Origin: Pomphorhynchus laevis
Lineage: Eukaryota > Acanthocephala > Palaeacanthocephala > Echinorhynchida > Pomphorhynchidae
NCBI GenBank assembly: GCA_012934845.2
Contig: WNNJ02001380.1
Span: 23,736 to 87,735, forward strand
Length of the DNA stretch: 64,000 nt
Direction: 5' to 3'
Shown: positions 55,201 through 64,000 of the stretch, one piece after another
How the letters are laid out: each line of letters starts with the position of its first letter
Numbering within the stretch: position 1 is the stretch's first letter
Notes under the pieces: generated by a model
Databases searched by the model: none
What the model saw: only the letters and a program-made list of their open reading frames with translations
What the model was told of the DNA's origin: nothing
Made by a program: the position numbers and the translations under genes

Positions 55201-58200
55201 TTACCAAATAGCAGTCGTAGTTACGCTTGCATTTTACTGATAATTTCTTAGTTTGGATTCAGTTTCTTAAGAATATTTTTAATTATGATTCTTATAAAAA
55301 TATTATTTAAGAGTTATATTATATTATTAAATATTATTACAGTTATATTTAAAATTATCAGTCGTATTTACGCTTGCATTTTACCGATAATTTCTTAGTT
55401 TGGATTCAGTTTCTTAAGAATATTTTTAATTATGATTCTTATAAAAATATTATTTAAGAGTTATATTATATTATTAAATATTATATTATAATTTATTATT
55501 TATATTATATATGTATATAAAAATATCGTATTTAAGCTTGCATTTTGTCGATGATCTCTTAGTTTAGATTCTGCTTCTTGAGAATATTTTTTAATTATGA
55601 TTTTTCATACAAATATTATTAGAGTTATATTATATAATATAATTATTATATTATAATTTATTATTTATATTATATGTATATAGTAAAAATATCGCGTTTT
55701 AATTTAATTCGATTGCAGATTAAAATTTTTAAACAAAAATTAACGAGAATGACAAAGTCGTTAAAAAATTAATTTCAAAGAATATTTTATTTTTATAAAA
55801 TAAGTCATAAAATTAAAAAATAAAATATTGTGAAATTGTGATATATTTATAGGAATAAATATTTTCACCTTCAATGATTAGAAATATAAGATTATAATGT
55901 TTGCCAATAATTTCTATATGAAACTGGTTTCTATATCAAAGTAAATCATGAAATGATACATTTTATAATAAAAATATATACTTTTTATTATACTTATAAT
56001 AAAAATATATAATTGTATATAAATGTTCATTTGTAAATATATAAAATATATTAATATTAAATATTATTTAATTAATACAATTTTAATTAAATATTAAACC
56101 ATTTAAATATTAAAACCATTTAAGAATGATTTAAACCGTTTTAAAATGACTCAACTTTAATTAATGACTCAACTTTATAATGACTCAACTTTATACTTTA
56201 TGTAAGCAACTGTAAATCTGATTGCACTGACTATTTAGACGACGTAAATTGTTTATAAAATTAAGGATTAAATTATAGATGAAAAACTGCTAATTAAAAT
56301 CTCACATTTGAGGTGAGATTTTGGTTTTTATAATTAAATTAAGCTTTTATATTTAACTGTCAAATGATTTAACTGTCTGTTGATAGGCAAACTTAAAATT
56401 AACTGAAATACTAAATTATAAAAATAGAAAATAGTTCGACTTTTATCATCTGATTACTCCGTTTGATCAACATAAGTATTAAATTACTATTAAATTATTT
56501 AAACAATTTTGAAGAAAACCAATATCATTACACATTGTTGCAATTCTTAAAATTTCATTATTTAATGTATTATATTTTATATTATATGGTATGCATGAAT
56601 GCTCATGCAAAAATATGTTTCTTGTAAATTTAAATATGTCATCTTTACGATATAAATTAATAGTAGTTTTAGTTAATGTTAATTTAATGTTCATATCTAG
56701 ATATACACCTTCTTTATCATTAATATTGGTTTTATTAAGAATAAGGCTTTCTGGATAAATGTGCTCACTAATTAAATTAATATTATTAGAATTAAATACA
56801 CATATATCATCAATGTATCGAAACATATATTTCATATATTTATATAATTTAGATTTATTTTTAAACAGTTATGAACAAATTCATATTCTATAAAGCTTAA
56901 AAACAAGTCAGCTATAATTGGGCTACTATTACCACTCATTGGAACACCTTTTACTTGTCTAAATATAGATGTCCCTACTTTTAAAAAATTTTGATTTATC
57001 AAAATATTTAAGGATTCTATTATATAGTATTTTATAGTATTCTATTTTATAGTTAATACATGCTAATGATGTATTTCCTCTGAAATAACTATCTAGTATC
57101 TTATTCTAATACAAAGTATATTATTTATTATTCATCCATAAAAATTTGGCACTTAAGAGTTTAAGTTTATTCTTTATATTATTGTGTTGATTAATATATT
57201 TTACTATTTTCTATTGATGTTATTTTTATAGTAACCTAGTTTAAAATATGTATCTATTTAATTATTTAAATGATTTTGAAGAAAGCCAATATCATTACAT
57301 ATTGTTGCAATTCTTAAAATTTCATTATTTAATGTATTATATTTTATATTATATGGTATGCATGAATGCTCATGCAAAAATATGTTTTTTTTTGTAAATT
57401 TAAATGTCATCTTTACGATATAAATTAAAAACAGTTTTAATTGATTTTTATTTAACGTTCACATCAAGATATATACTTTCTTTATCATTAATATTGGTTT
57501 TGTTAAGAATAAGGCTTTCTGAATAAATTTGTTCACTAATTGAATAAAAATTATTAGAATTAAATACACATATATCATTATTTAACAATATTAATACAAT
57601 ATTCATTATTTATAATGAATATTATAAATAATATTGAATAATGAATATTATAATGAATTTTAATATTCATTATAATTTAATAATATTTATAATGAATTTT
57701 ATTAATATTATACAATATTTCATTATTTAACGAATTATATTCTATACTATATGGTATGCATGTATTTATCAATTTATTAATTAATAAATAAATTCTTCCT
57801 TTTTATAGATACCGTGATTGAAATAATTTTTTATGTGCTAAAGTTTAACTTCGAACCCATCAAAACAGTGGTAACATTACCAATTTTAACTTCAATTCCA
57901 TTATTAAAATTTAGGGGTTGGGAAATATTTTAGATGATGAAATAATTAAGGTAGAGATAAAAACGACAAGTTTACCAACAGTAAAGTGTAAAAATCTGAG
58001 ATCATCGTTCAAAGGAGATCGTATTCTAACGATTTATTAGAAACATACCCTATGTTGTGATCCGCTAGCAGGATCACTGTTTTTCATGTGCCACTTGTTT
58101 GAATGTGTTTAATTTAACTTGATTGCATCTGTGAGTTGAAATTCTTCTGGTTGTGGCACGACATTATCCTCACAGGTATTGTTCCTATTCTTGATACAGT

Positions 58201-59171
58201 AGGACGCTACTAATCATTCTAGGTGGGTATAATCAGTTGCTGACCTAGACCTACATTTCACAATTCTACCCTTATTATCTGGTTACTCCGTACACTGGCG
58301 CTAATCGTCTATGAACTCAGGACGTCTGTATCTTGATTCAACGCTACATCTACTTGGCTGGCTGCTCCAGTTGTGTAGATATACATTGTTGTATATTACT
58401 TTAGGTAGGTGATCATATTCTAAGTATCTATTTAAAACCTACCTTTTGTTTGTGATCCGCTAGCCAGATCACTGGTTTTCATGCTGTCAATGAGTCTCAA
58501 TAGCTGCTGACCCATACTTACATTTCACGTGTAGATTAAATCATCACAGAAGCTCGATACAGACGTGCTGATCCGATCAGCACAGGTGTACGGGGTGAGC
58601 AGATAATAAAGGTCGAAACGTGAAATGCAGGTCTAGGTCAGCAGCTGATGAGATCCATCCAGTCTGATTAGTAGCGTCATGCTGTATCAAAAATAGGAAC
58701 AACACATGTGAATATAATGTCGTGCCACAACCAGAAGAATTAGAAAATAAAAACTCATCATCTAAATATATGATGTAACGATTTATTTAAAATTGAATTT
58801 AATAATGAAATTAAATGTAATTAAAATTTAATGTAATTACATCATCTAATGATGTAGTTATCTATTTTACCTCTAGAACATCTAATCTTACCTTCTGAGC
58901 ATATACAAGCGGCCTCAATTTGTAAGATATTAGCTTTGACATCCAAACACTTTATGTGGTTTTCATTAGTAACATCAAACTAAAATATGAAATTTCAGTA
59001 ACCGAATTAAAGTTAAACAAAAACCTGATAACAAATACTTTCGTTAGCGCCATTAACAAATTGGAAATGGCCAGGATACGTGTTCATAAGAAGCCATTTA
59101 CTACTCGGTATGTATAAAATGACTAAAATTAGAAAACTTGTTAAAAATCGCAAATGATTGATAAATATACC
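52237..59171 (-). CDS. Multi-exon gene for a cysteine-containing, probably secreted or surface protein (unknown family)
   Basis: Minus-strand exons, 5' to 3': part of an exon ending 59171; 59122-59025 (VILYIPSSKWLLMNTYPGHF ...); 58979-58892 (FDVTNENHIKCLDVKAN, IEAACICSE); 55085-55001 (RWLACSIVRNCEEPIVPYRE); from 54941 (LRSIISVKSNMNPSIAVTSL ... QWEFEVQINSVDC, 3' limit unsure); 52725-52512 (TSNITVVCKNSEVISL, VSICSTNPNYGVCAF); 52462-52237 (YVQALERDLYVTVHKCSF, stop). Tiny introns of 48, 45, 59 and 49 nt fit GT..AG and phase; two long introns join the three clusters in compatible phase. The beta-strand-like, Cys-rich pattern of the last two exons recalls an Ig-like fold, but I recognise no family. 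The start codon and the join from 54.7 to 52.7 kb are open. Two Penelope-like copies lie in the 55.1-58.9 kb intron. Confidence 0.45.
52726..54400. other. Intron DNA, AT-rich
   Basis: No exon recognised. At 53995-54100 the block TTTATGTAATACATTTAAATT is present twice in tandem (about 54 bp apart). Confidence 0.5.
54563..54667 (-). other. Permuted hammerhead-like motif (family Q, copy 2) and GAAA-loop hairpin
   Basis: On the minus strand 54629-54581 reads GGCAACCGAAACGG ... CTACTGATGAGTGTTGCC. Stem GGCAACC / G(T)GTTGCC closes the two intact hammerhead boxes GAAA and CTGATGA, but they are in the order GAAA then CTGATGA with only about 22 bases between. Just beside it 54644-54667 is a perfect 10-bp hairpin AATAAAGGCG-GAAA-CGCCTTTATT (minus strand). 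It shares its flank with 41461-41533. Confidence 0.55.
55205..55690. repeat. Three tandem copies of a ~150-bp unit
   Basis: Units begin at GTCGTAGTTACGCTTGC (55214), GTCGTATTTACGCTTGC (55361) and ATCGTATTTAAGCTTGC (55526). The first two are nearly identical over about 130 bp (period 147); the third is more diverged (period about 165). It lies in an intron of the minus-strand gene. Confidence 0.85.
55700..56460. other. Intron DNA, AT-rich
   Basis: Short repeated words such as AATGACTCAACTTTA (three times near 56145-56185). A hairpin pair AATCTCACATTTGAGGTGAGATT lies near 56298-56321. No exon recognised. Confidence 0.5.
56465..57020 (-). mobile_element. Penelope-like element copy F
   Basis: Minus-strand copy beginning near 57015 with the motif B region (GVPM..NSSPIIADLF, about 56950-56900), then motif C RYIDDICVF at about 56820-56795, YPESLILNKTNI, VYLDMNIKLTLTKT and YRKDDIFKFTRNIF, ending near 56470 inside the C-terminal helix. 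The frame 56835-56479 is open for 118 codons. Both ends are truncated and the 3' structured end is absent. Confidence 0.8.
57075..57590 (-). mobile_element. Penelope-like element copy G
   Basis: A second minus-strand fragment, tail next to copy F. It has YPES-type sequence near 57520-57480, FLHEHS and NTLNNEILRIATI near 57385-57310, and the C-terminal stretch with a remnant of GYYKN near 57235, ending at about 57085 before the structured 3' end. A small extra piece of the same family (TGGTATGCATG) lies near 57750. More decayed than copy F. Confidence 0.75.
57591..58043. other. AT-rich spacer
   Basis: 57600-57720 is a chain of TTATAATGAATATT-type inverted words. The rest shows no gene. Confidence 0.5.
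58044..58745. repeat. Composite of direct and inverted repeats (family S)
   Basis: GTTGTGATCCGCTAGCAGGAT at about 58052 recurs as GTTTGTGATCCGCTAGCCAGA at about 58447 (direct). The block CTTCTGGTTGTGGCACGACAT at about 58145 pairs with its complement at about 58735, and GCTGACCTAGACCTACATTT at about 58239 pairs with about 58640 (inverted). At 58611-58648 (+) GGTCGAAACG ... CAGCTGATGAGATCC again places GAAAC before CTGATGA between GGTC / GATC arms. It lies in the intron just downstream of the exon at 58892. Confidence 0.65.
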
Positions 59172-59269
59172 TTGGAAATTAAAGTAGCTTATATAAAACT
59201 TAAACAAACCTTTTATAATTGGGTTTAGTTTAAAATTTAATATTATAAATTGATTGTTCACTCATATTG

Positions 59270-59490
59270 GATTATTTATTAGTGGAGAGAGTGAAGTAAA
59301 ATATTTATTTAATCGAATTTTCAATAGCCTACTGATATCATCTTTAGGAGTAAATGTTACAAAATATTTTTACACAAATATTTTTTAAAAATATTTTGTA
59401 ACATTTACTTTTGAAGATGATAGCAGTAGACTATTGGAAATTCGATTAAATAAATATTTTACTTCACTCTCTCCACTAATAAATAATATA
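59270..59490. repeat. Palindrome with ATAGC-stem core
   Basis: Arms of about 105 bp: TTAGTGGAGAGAGTGAAGTA pairs exactly with TACTTCACTCTCTCCACTAA, and ATGTTACAAAATATTTTTA pairs with TAAAAATATTTTGTAACAT. The right arm has TTGAAGATGATAGCAGTAGA ... CTATTGGAAA, the left arm (minus strand) CTAAAGATGATATC ... GCTATTGAAAA, both diverged versions of the core at 32947-32973. It lies directly upstream of the minus-strand gene. Confidence 0.7.
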
Positions 59491-59920
59491 ATTTAATATC
59501 GAATTTTATAATGAACTGAGATATTGAATTTTGATGGTGAAAATCTCTAAATTTGACGAACAAATTACGTTAAAATTCACGAATTTTGGATAAATCGAAA
59601 AATAAATTGGAAAAACGATGATCGCTGATGTAGCATTTAGCAAAGACAATTTGTCTGCTGACGTTATCGTAAAGTCTATTGATGACTTCCTGGTGAGTAA
59701 TTGGCTTCCCGGTTAATAAAAAATTATCATTTACATGTCTTAAGAGACTGACGAAACATAGTTTATCTTTAAAATGACAAAGGAAATAAATGTACGAGTG
59801 AACAAGGATGATATATTTTACGGGTTTAAAATTGTCATCTAAGTCTTTAACACGACATTCTTGTGTGGCAGTTCACCTTAGATTAATTATCACAAGTAAA
59901 AACAGAAGATCTTAATATAA
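59491..59920. other. Spacer before the minisatellite
   Basis: No gene recognised. Confidence 0.5.
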
Positions 59921-59924
59921 TTCA

Positions 59925-61410
59925 CCTCTTGTCGGTTCAACTTGGACCTATTCTCACAAGTGAATTCTTAATAGAATTCACCTCGTGACGGTTCACTTTG
60001 GACCAATTCTCAAGCAAAACAGAAGAGCTTAATAGAATTCACCTCGTTACGGTTCATCCTAGACCAATTCTCACAAGCAAAACAGAAGAGCTTTATAGAA
60101 TTCACCTAAGTGACGGTTCATCTTGCGCCAATAATCACAAGCAAAACAGAAGAGCTTAATAGAATTTACCTCGTGACGGTTCACTTTGGACCAATTCTCA
60201 CAAGAAAAACTGAATAGCTTAATAGATTTCACTTTGGTACGGTTCACCTCGGACCAATTTTTACAAGCAAAACAGATGAGCTTAATAGAATTCACCTCGT
60301 GACGGTTCACTTTGGACCAATTCTCAAGCAAACAGAAACGCTTAATAGAATTCACCTCGTTACGGTTCATCCTAGACCAATTCTCACAAGCAAAACAGAA
60401 GAGCTTTATAGAATTCACTTAAGTGACGGTTCATCTTGCGCCAATAATCACAAGCAAAACATAAGAGCTTAATAGAATTTACCTCGTGACGGTTCACTTT
60501 GGACCAATTCTCACAAGCAAAACAGTATAGCTTAATAGATTTCACTTTGGTACGGTTCACCTCGGACCAATTTTCACAAGCAAAACAGATGAGCTTAATA
60601 GAATTCACCTCGTGACGGTTCACTTTGGACCAATTCTCAAGCAAAACAGAAGCGCTTAATAGAATTCACCTCGTGACGGTTCATCCTAGACCAATTATTA
60701 CAAGCTAAACAGAAGAGCTTAATAGAATTTACCTCGTGGCGGTTCACTTTAAACCAATTATTACAAGCAAACAGAAGAGCTTTATAGAATTCACCTCGTG
60801 ACGGTTCACTTTGGACCAATTATTACAAGCAAAACAGAAGAGCTTAATAGAATTCACCTCGTGACGGTTTACTTTGGACCAATTATTACGAGCAAAACAG
60901 AAGAGCTTAATAGAATTCACCTCGTGACGGTTCATCTTGTGCCAATTATTACAAGCAAAACAGAAGAGCTAATAGAATTCATTGAATCGGAATGAGACAT
61001 GCTGGGTTTAAATATTTGTGAATGGTTTTAGTACCAAACCCAGCCAAAAAACGTTAAAAACGTTTAAGATTTTGTTATCAATATTTCTTCCACCAATTAT
61101 GGACATCGTCAGGATAAATTGTAAGAGTTTTAATAACAAAGACTTTTTTAACGTGAATAGAATTAACCTCGTGACGGTTCACTCTACACCAATTATTACA
61201 AGCAAATAGAAGAGCTTAATAGAATTCAACTCGTGACGGTTCATCCTAGACCAATTCTCACAAGCAAAACAGATAAGCTTAATAGATTTTACTTCGGTAC
61301 GGTTCACCTCGGACCAATTTTCACAAGCAAAACAGAAGAGCTTAATACAATTCACCTCGTGACGGTTCACCCTAGTTCAATTCTCACACGCAAAACAGAA
61401 GAGCTTCGAA
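59925..61410. repeat. 63-bp minisatellite with 313-bp higher-order repeat
   Basis: More than twenty units of about 63 bp, each with ACAGAAGAGCTTAATAGAAT, CACCTCGTGACGGTTCACTT and GGACCAATTCTCACAAGC. Units with CTTTATAG and the rare words CATCTTGCGCCAATAATCAC recur 313 bp apart (60091 and 60404), i.e. five units form a higher-order repeat duplicated in 60061-60640. Because 63 is divisible by three, frames stay open across many units on both strands (e.g. minus strand NWSKVNRHEVNSIKLFCFAC). I take these as by-products: there is no start context, splice frame or conserved codon pattern. Confidence 0.93.
60985..61155. other. Unique 170-bp segment interrupting the minisatellite
   Basis: The array breaks after AGAGCTAATAGAATTCATTG and resumes at GAATAGAATTAACCTCGTGA. 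The interruption contains the hairpin words GCTGGGTTTAAATA / CCAAACCCAGC and AAAAACGTTAAAAACGTTTA. It ends in TGTAAGAGTTTTAATAAC plus AAAGACTTTTTTAAC, which resembles the sequence upstream of LINE ORF1 at about 6010-6045 and 6170-6200. Confidence 0.6.
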
Positions 61411-62394
61411 GAGAACACAATGTGATTATTTTTTATTTTTTTAGTAAATTTTTTATTTTTAAATTGAAATTATATCATTTTGTGACAATGCAATATTAGT
61501 TTAGAAGCACCTTCGAATATAAAAATGATACCTGTCCTTCGATTAAGTATTGACTGTCCGTTTATTCACAGTGTAATTATCACTTTGTTATACAATTCGT
61601 TATTAATCAATCTTTATAGATATTTTTATTCTATAGAGCGAGATGTTATTAATTTTGAAGTAAAATTATATAAAATCCTCAATTTTTTCATGCATTTAAT
61701 TCGATATATATAATATGCTGGTCTAACGAAAATCTCAACGGAAAGTCGAATATATTAAGTGACTGATAAATCCATATTAATGGAGTATATAAATACTGTA
61801 TGATGGTGTTGGTGTGTTCAGTACTTTATCAGTGGTTTTAGAATGTCCTCTTGATGTATTAAATAAATGAGATCATGAAATTTGCTTGAATTATTAACAA
61901 CATGATAAGTTAAAAAAAATTTAAATTAATACGAAACCAGAAACACAAATTTCTCAAATTTATTTAGATTCACCACAGTTTAATACATTTTTTGAAAATT
62001 ACTGTTCGCGCTTTTATTTTCTATTAAAGTTAAAATATCTCAAATCTCCGTCGGACCACCTATCATAAGGAAATGTGATAGTTTAGTTGCTATGCAATCG
62101 AGTTTAGTTGCCATTTTAAATATAAAATTATATAATATGATATTATATAATATTATATAATATTATATATATTATATATAATATTGTATGATAATATTAT
62201 AAAATATTATATAATATGTTATAATATTTTATAACAGCAATTTTTAGGAATATTAAATATTTAAATATTCGTGAAAATATTTAAAATAAACAGCTGCTAA
62301 AATAGTAGATTTTTATCGGTGTCATTATTTTTTGATAAATTAAATCATAAAGATAAATTTTAAAATAAATAATTATTTTTAAATAAATAATTAT
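61411..62394. other. AT-rich DNA without recognised features
   Basis: No gene recognised. 62130-62230 is a TATTATATAATATTATA-type tract. Confidence 0.5.
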
Positions 62395-63165
62395 CAAGTC
62401 ATTGTTCTATAATGGATAAAAATTGGATAAAAATTAAATCAGATAATAAAACTATGCCTATATTATATTGAAATCCAAAATTACATAAAAATCCAATAAA
62501 ACCTAGGTTCATATGTATTAACATATGCATTGGCTTCTATAAATTATATAAAACTTTATATAAATGATTTAAAACCATTTTTCTCAATTGTATTTTGTTT
62601 GTGTTTAAGTTTGGATTGACCTTGCTTTGAATTTGGTATATTAATCGATATTATTAACTAATTGTATTCGATTCAAGCTATCTGCTGTGATTTCGATTAT
62701 AAACACTTCGAATATAATGATTTAAATGTATAATGATTTATAATGATTATAATGATTTAAATGTAAATCCAACATATTAATTCAGTGATTTAAGTTTAAA
62801 TTATTACAAGTCACTGTTCTATAATGGATAAAACGGGTATAAAGGTTGAATCAGACAATAAATAATACCTATATTATATTAGAATCCAAAGTTACATAAA
62901 AATCCAATAAAACCTAGGTTCATATGTAGTGCGTTTAAATGTACATTAAAACCACTTTCTGTTTATATGAATAAAATACTTAAAGTAATTAAAGCACATT
63001 TTAAAAAATATTGCAAGGTAATCGAAATTAATACTGGTATAAAACACTATTTCAGTATTAATTCTACAAAAGAATTTTTAGAACAGACAAAAGGAATAAA
63101 TTTTCAAAATATAAATACATACGATTTTAGTACGATTTTAGGTAAAAGGATAAAAAGGGCATAAA
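62395..63165 (+). mobile_element. Penelope-like element copy H (fragments)
   Basis: Two overlapping pieces of the same coding region: 62395-62520 (CSIMDK ... NPKLHKNPIKPRFIC) and 62750-63165, which repeats that stretch and continues through LSVYMNKILKVIKAHFKKYC, KHYFSINSTKEFLEQTKGIN and NINTYDFST before breaking off inside motif A. A local partial duplication or two separate insertions. Broken, no termini. Confidence 0.8.
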
Positions 63166-64000
63166 GGTTGAATCAGATAATAATTATTTGTTAAGTTATG
63201 ATTAACAAATAATTATTATCAAACAATTAAATATAATTAATACCTTTATAATAAAATAATGTTTTATATTTAATTTTTGTAAATATTTACAATTAATTAT
63301 ATTTGGCAAAACCAATTATTAAGGATTAGATAACGGTTTTGGCGAGGATGATGCGAGTGCCGTTGTTGATAAATGGTGTAGATAGAAAATGCAATTGAAC
63401 ATTAAAATCTCAAATTAAAATCTAAGATTAAAATCTCAAAATTAAAAAACATCAAAATCTCAAATTAAAAAAACTTTTTTAAATATCAGAATCCACAAAT
63501 TCATTACTTGGAGGTTTATCAAGATAGTTCTGTGCATATGAGTGAGGTAGGTATAAATATTTTTCTATAACCAAATTTTCATTGACGAATTTGACAGCTA
63601 AAGCATATTAGATAACAAATTGTCATTAATAAATATACCATTCAAACTATATTCCTACAGTTATCAGAATGCCTTATACATATCGTATAATGTCGTTGTG
63701 CGCATGATATTCCATTAATTGGAACTTTCAGCCTCGGTATGTAACTTCTTAAACTAGTCTCCAGATCCCATCTTACAAAAACATTCTCCAATCCTCCACT
63801 GTATAAAAAGCTACCTAGACAGAAATATTTAAAAGAAAAATATAGAATTATCGTTCAAACTTTATAAAAATATAAATTAAATATTATAAAAATATAAATT
63901 AATACAAAATCAAACTTTATAAAAATATAAATTAAATATTAACGTAAAGTAATTATATAAAGTATATTAATTTTATTAATTATAATTAATAAATTATAAT
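63166..64000. other. AT-rich DNA without recognised features
   Basis: 63390-63475 has short tandem words of the type AAAATCTCAAATTAA, and 63850-63940 has a doubled CTTTATAAAAATATAAATTA. No gene seen. Confidence 0.5.

Noticed and set aside
59925-61410. CRISPR-like array of regularly spaced repeats
   Set aside because: The units are contiguous 63-bp repeats without unique spacers, in an intron-bearing animal genome. It is a minisatellite.
60071-61499. Long open frames on both strands in the minisatellite as protein genes
   Set aside because: They follow from a unit length divisible by three. No start context, introns or codon conservation support them.

Overview
This window is a very AT-rich stretch of an animal (metazoan) nuclear genome. 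The animal assignment rests on a complete spliced Na+/K+-ATPase beta-subunit gene. Many introns are tiny (45-59 nt), each with a GT..AG boundary and a phase that fits its neighbours. The repeats are Penelope-like elements plus CR1/Jockey-like and RTE-like LINEs. I cannot fix the phylum; a small-intron, repeat-rich invertebrate (worm-like lineages come to mind) is only an inference. There are no bacterial operons, rRNA genes, convincing tRNA genes, CRISPR arrays or LTR/viral elements that I can support.

Layout. 0.2-9.2 kb and 12.7-17.7 kb are LINE graveyards, visibly richer in GC than the rest. They hold a broken LINE RT (0.5-2.2 kb, +), a nearly complete two-ORF LINE (2.3-5.9 kb, -), inverted relics of a second CR1-like family (6.3-9.2 kb), an RTE-like relic (12.8-15.1 kb, -) and another EN+RT relic (16.0-17.65 kb, +). 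Between and beyond them lie at least eight copies or mosaics of one Penelope-like retroelement family (10.1-12.7, 20.4-21.4, 27.8-30.5, 39.4-40.5, 43.0-44.0, 56.5-57.0, 57.1-57.6, 62.4-63.2 kb). Many carry internal tandem duplications, and four retain the same structured 3' end.

Host genes. The Na+/K+-ATPase beta gene (22.25-31.26 kb, +, seven coding exons, 315 aa) has a Penelope-like element in its last intron and an 89-bp minisatellite in an earlier intron. A novel gene on the + strand (40.88-46.19 kb, six phase-compatible exons, 235 aa, coiled-coil-like) is met tail to tail by exon pieces of a minus-strand gene (50.4-46.9 kb). A second minus-strand gene (about 59.2-52.2 kb, at least seven exons) encodes a cysteine-containing, probably secreted or surface protein of unknown family.

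Most interesting signal. At 37.44-37.87 kb a 305-bp repeat dimer carries, twice and without a mismatch in the core, a minimal hammerhead ribozyme pattern (CTGATGA, stem II, GAAA, short stem III, GTC). This is the hallmark of the small 'retrozyme-like' hammerhead repeats and of Penelope-like element termini, and Penelope-type RT genes lie all around it. Degenerate versions of the same core (CTGANGA - stem - GAAA), or its two halves in permuted order (GAAAC ... CTGATGA inside complementary arms), recur in about fifteen further places, in at least five otherwise different palindromic repeat families and at the Penelope-like 3' ends. That suggests a community of small non-autonomous elements built around hammerhead-like RNAs and mobilised by the Penelope-like RT. 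A 63-bp (21-codon) minisatellite with a 313-bp higher-order period at 59.9-61.4 kb closes the window.
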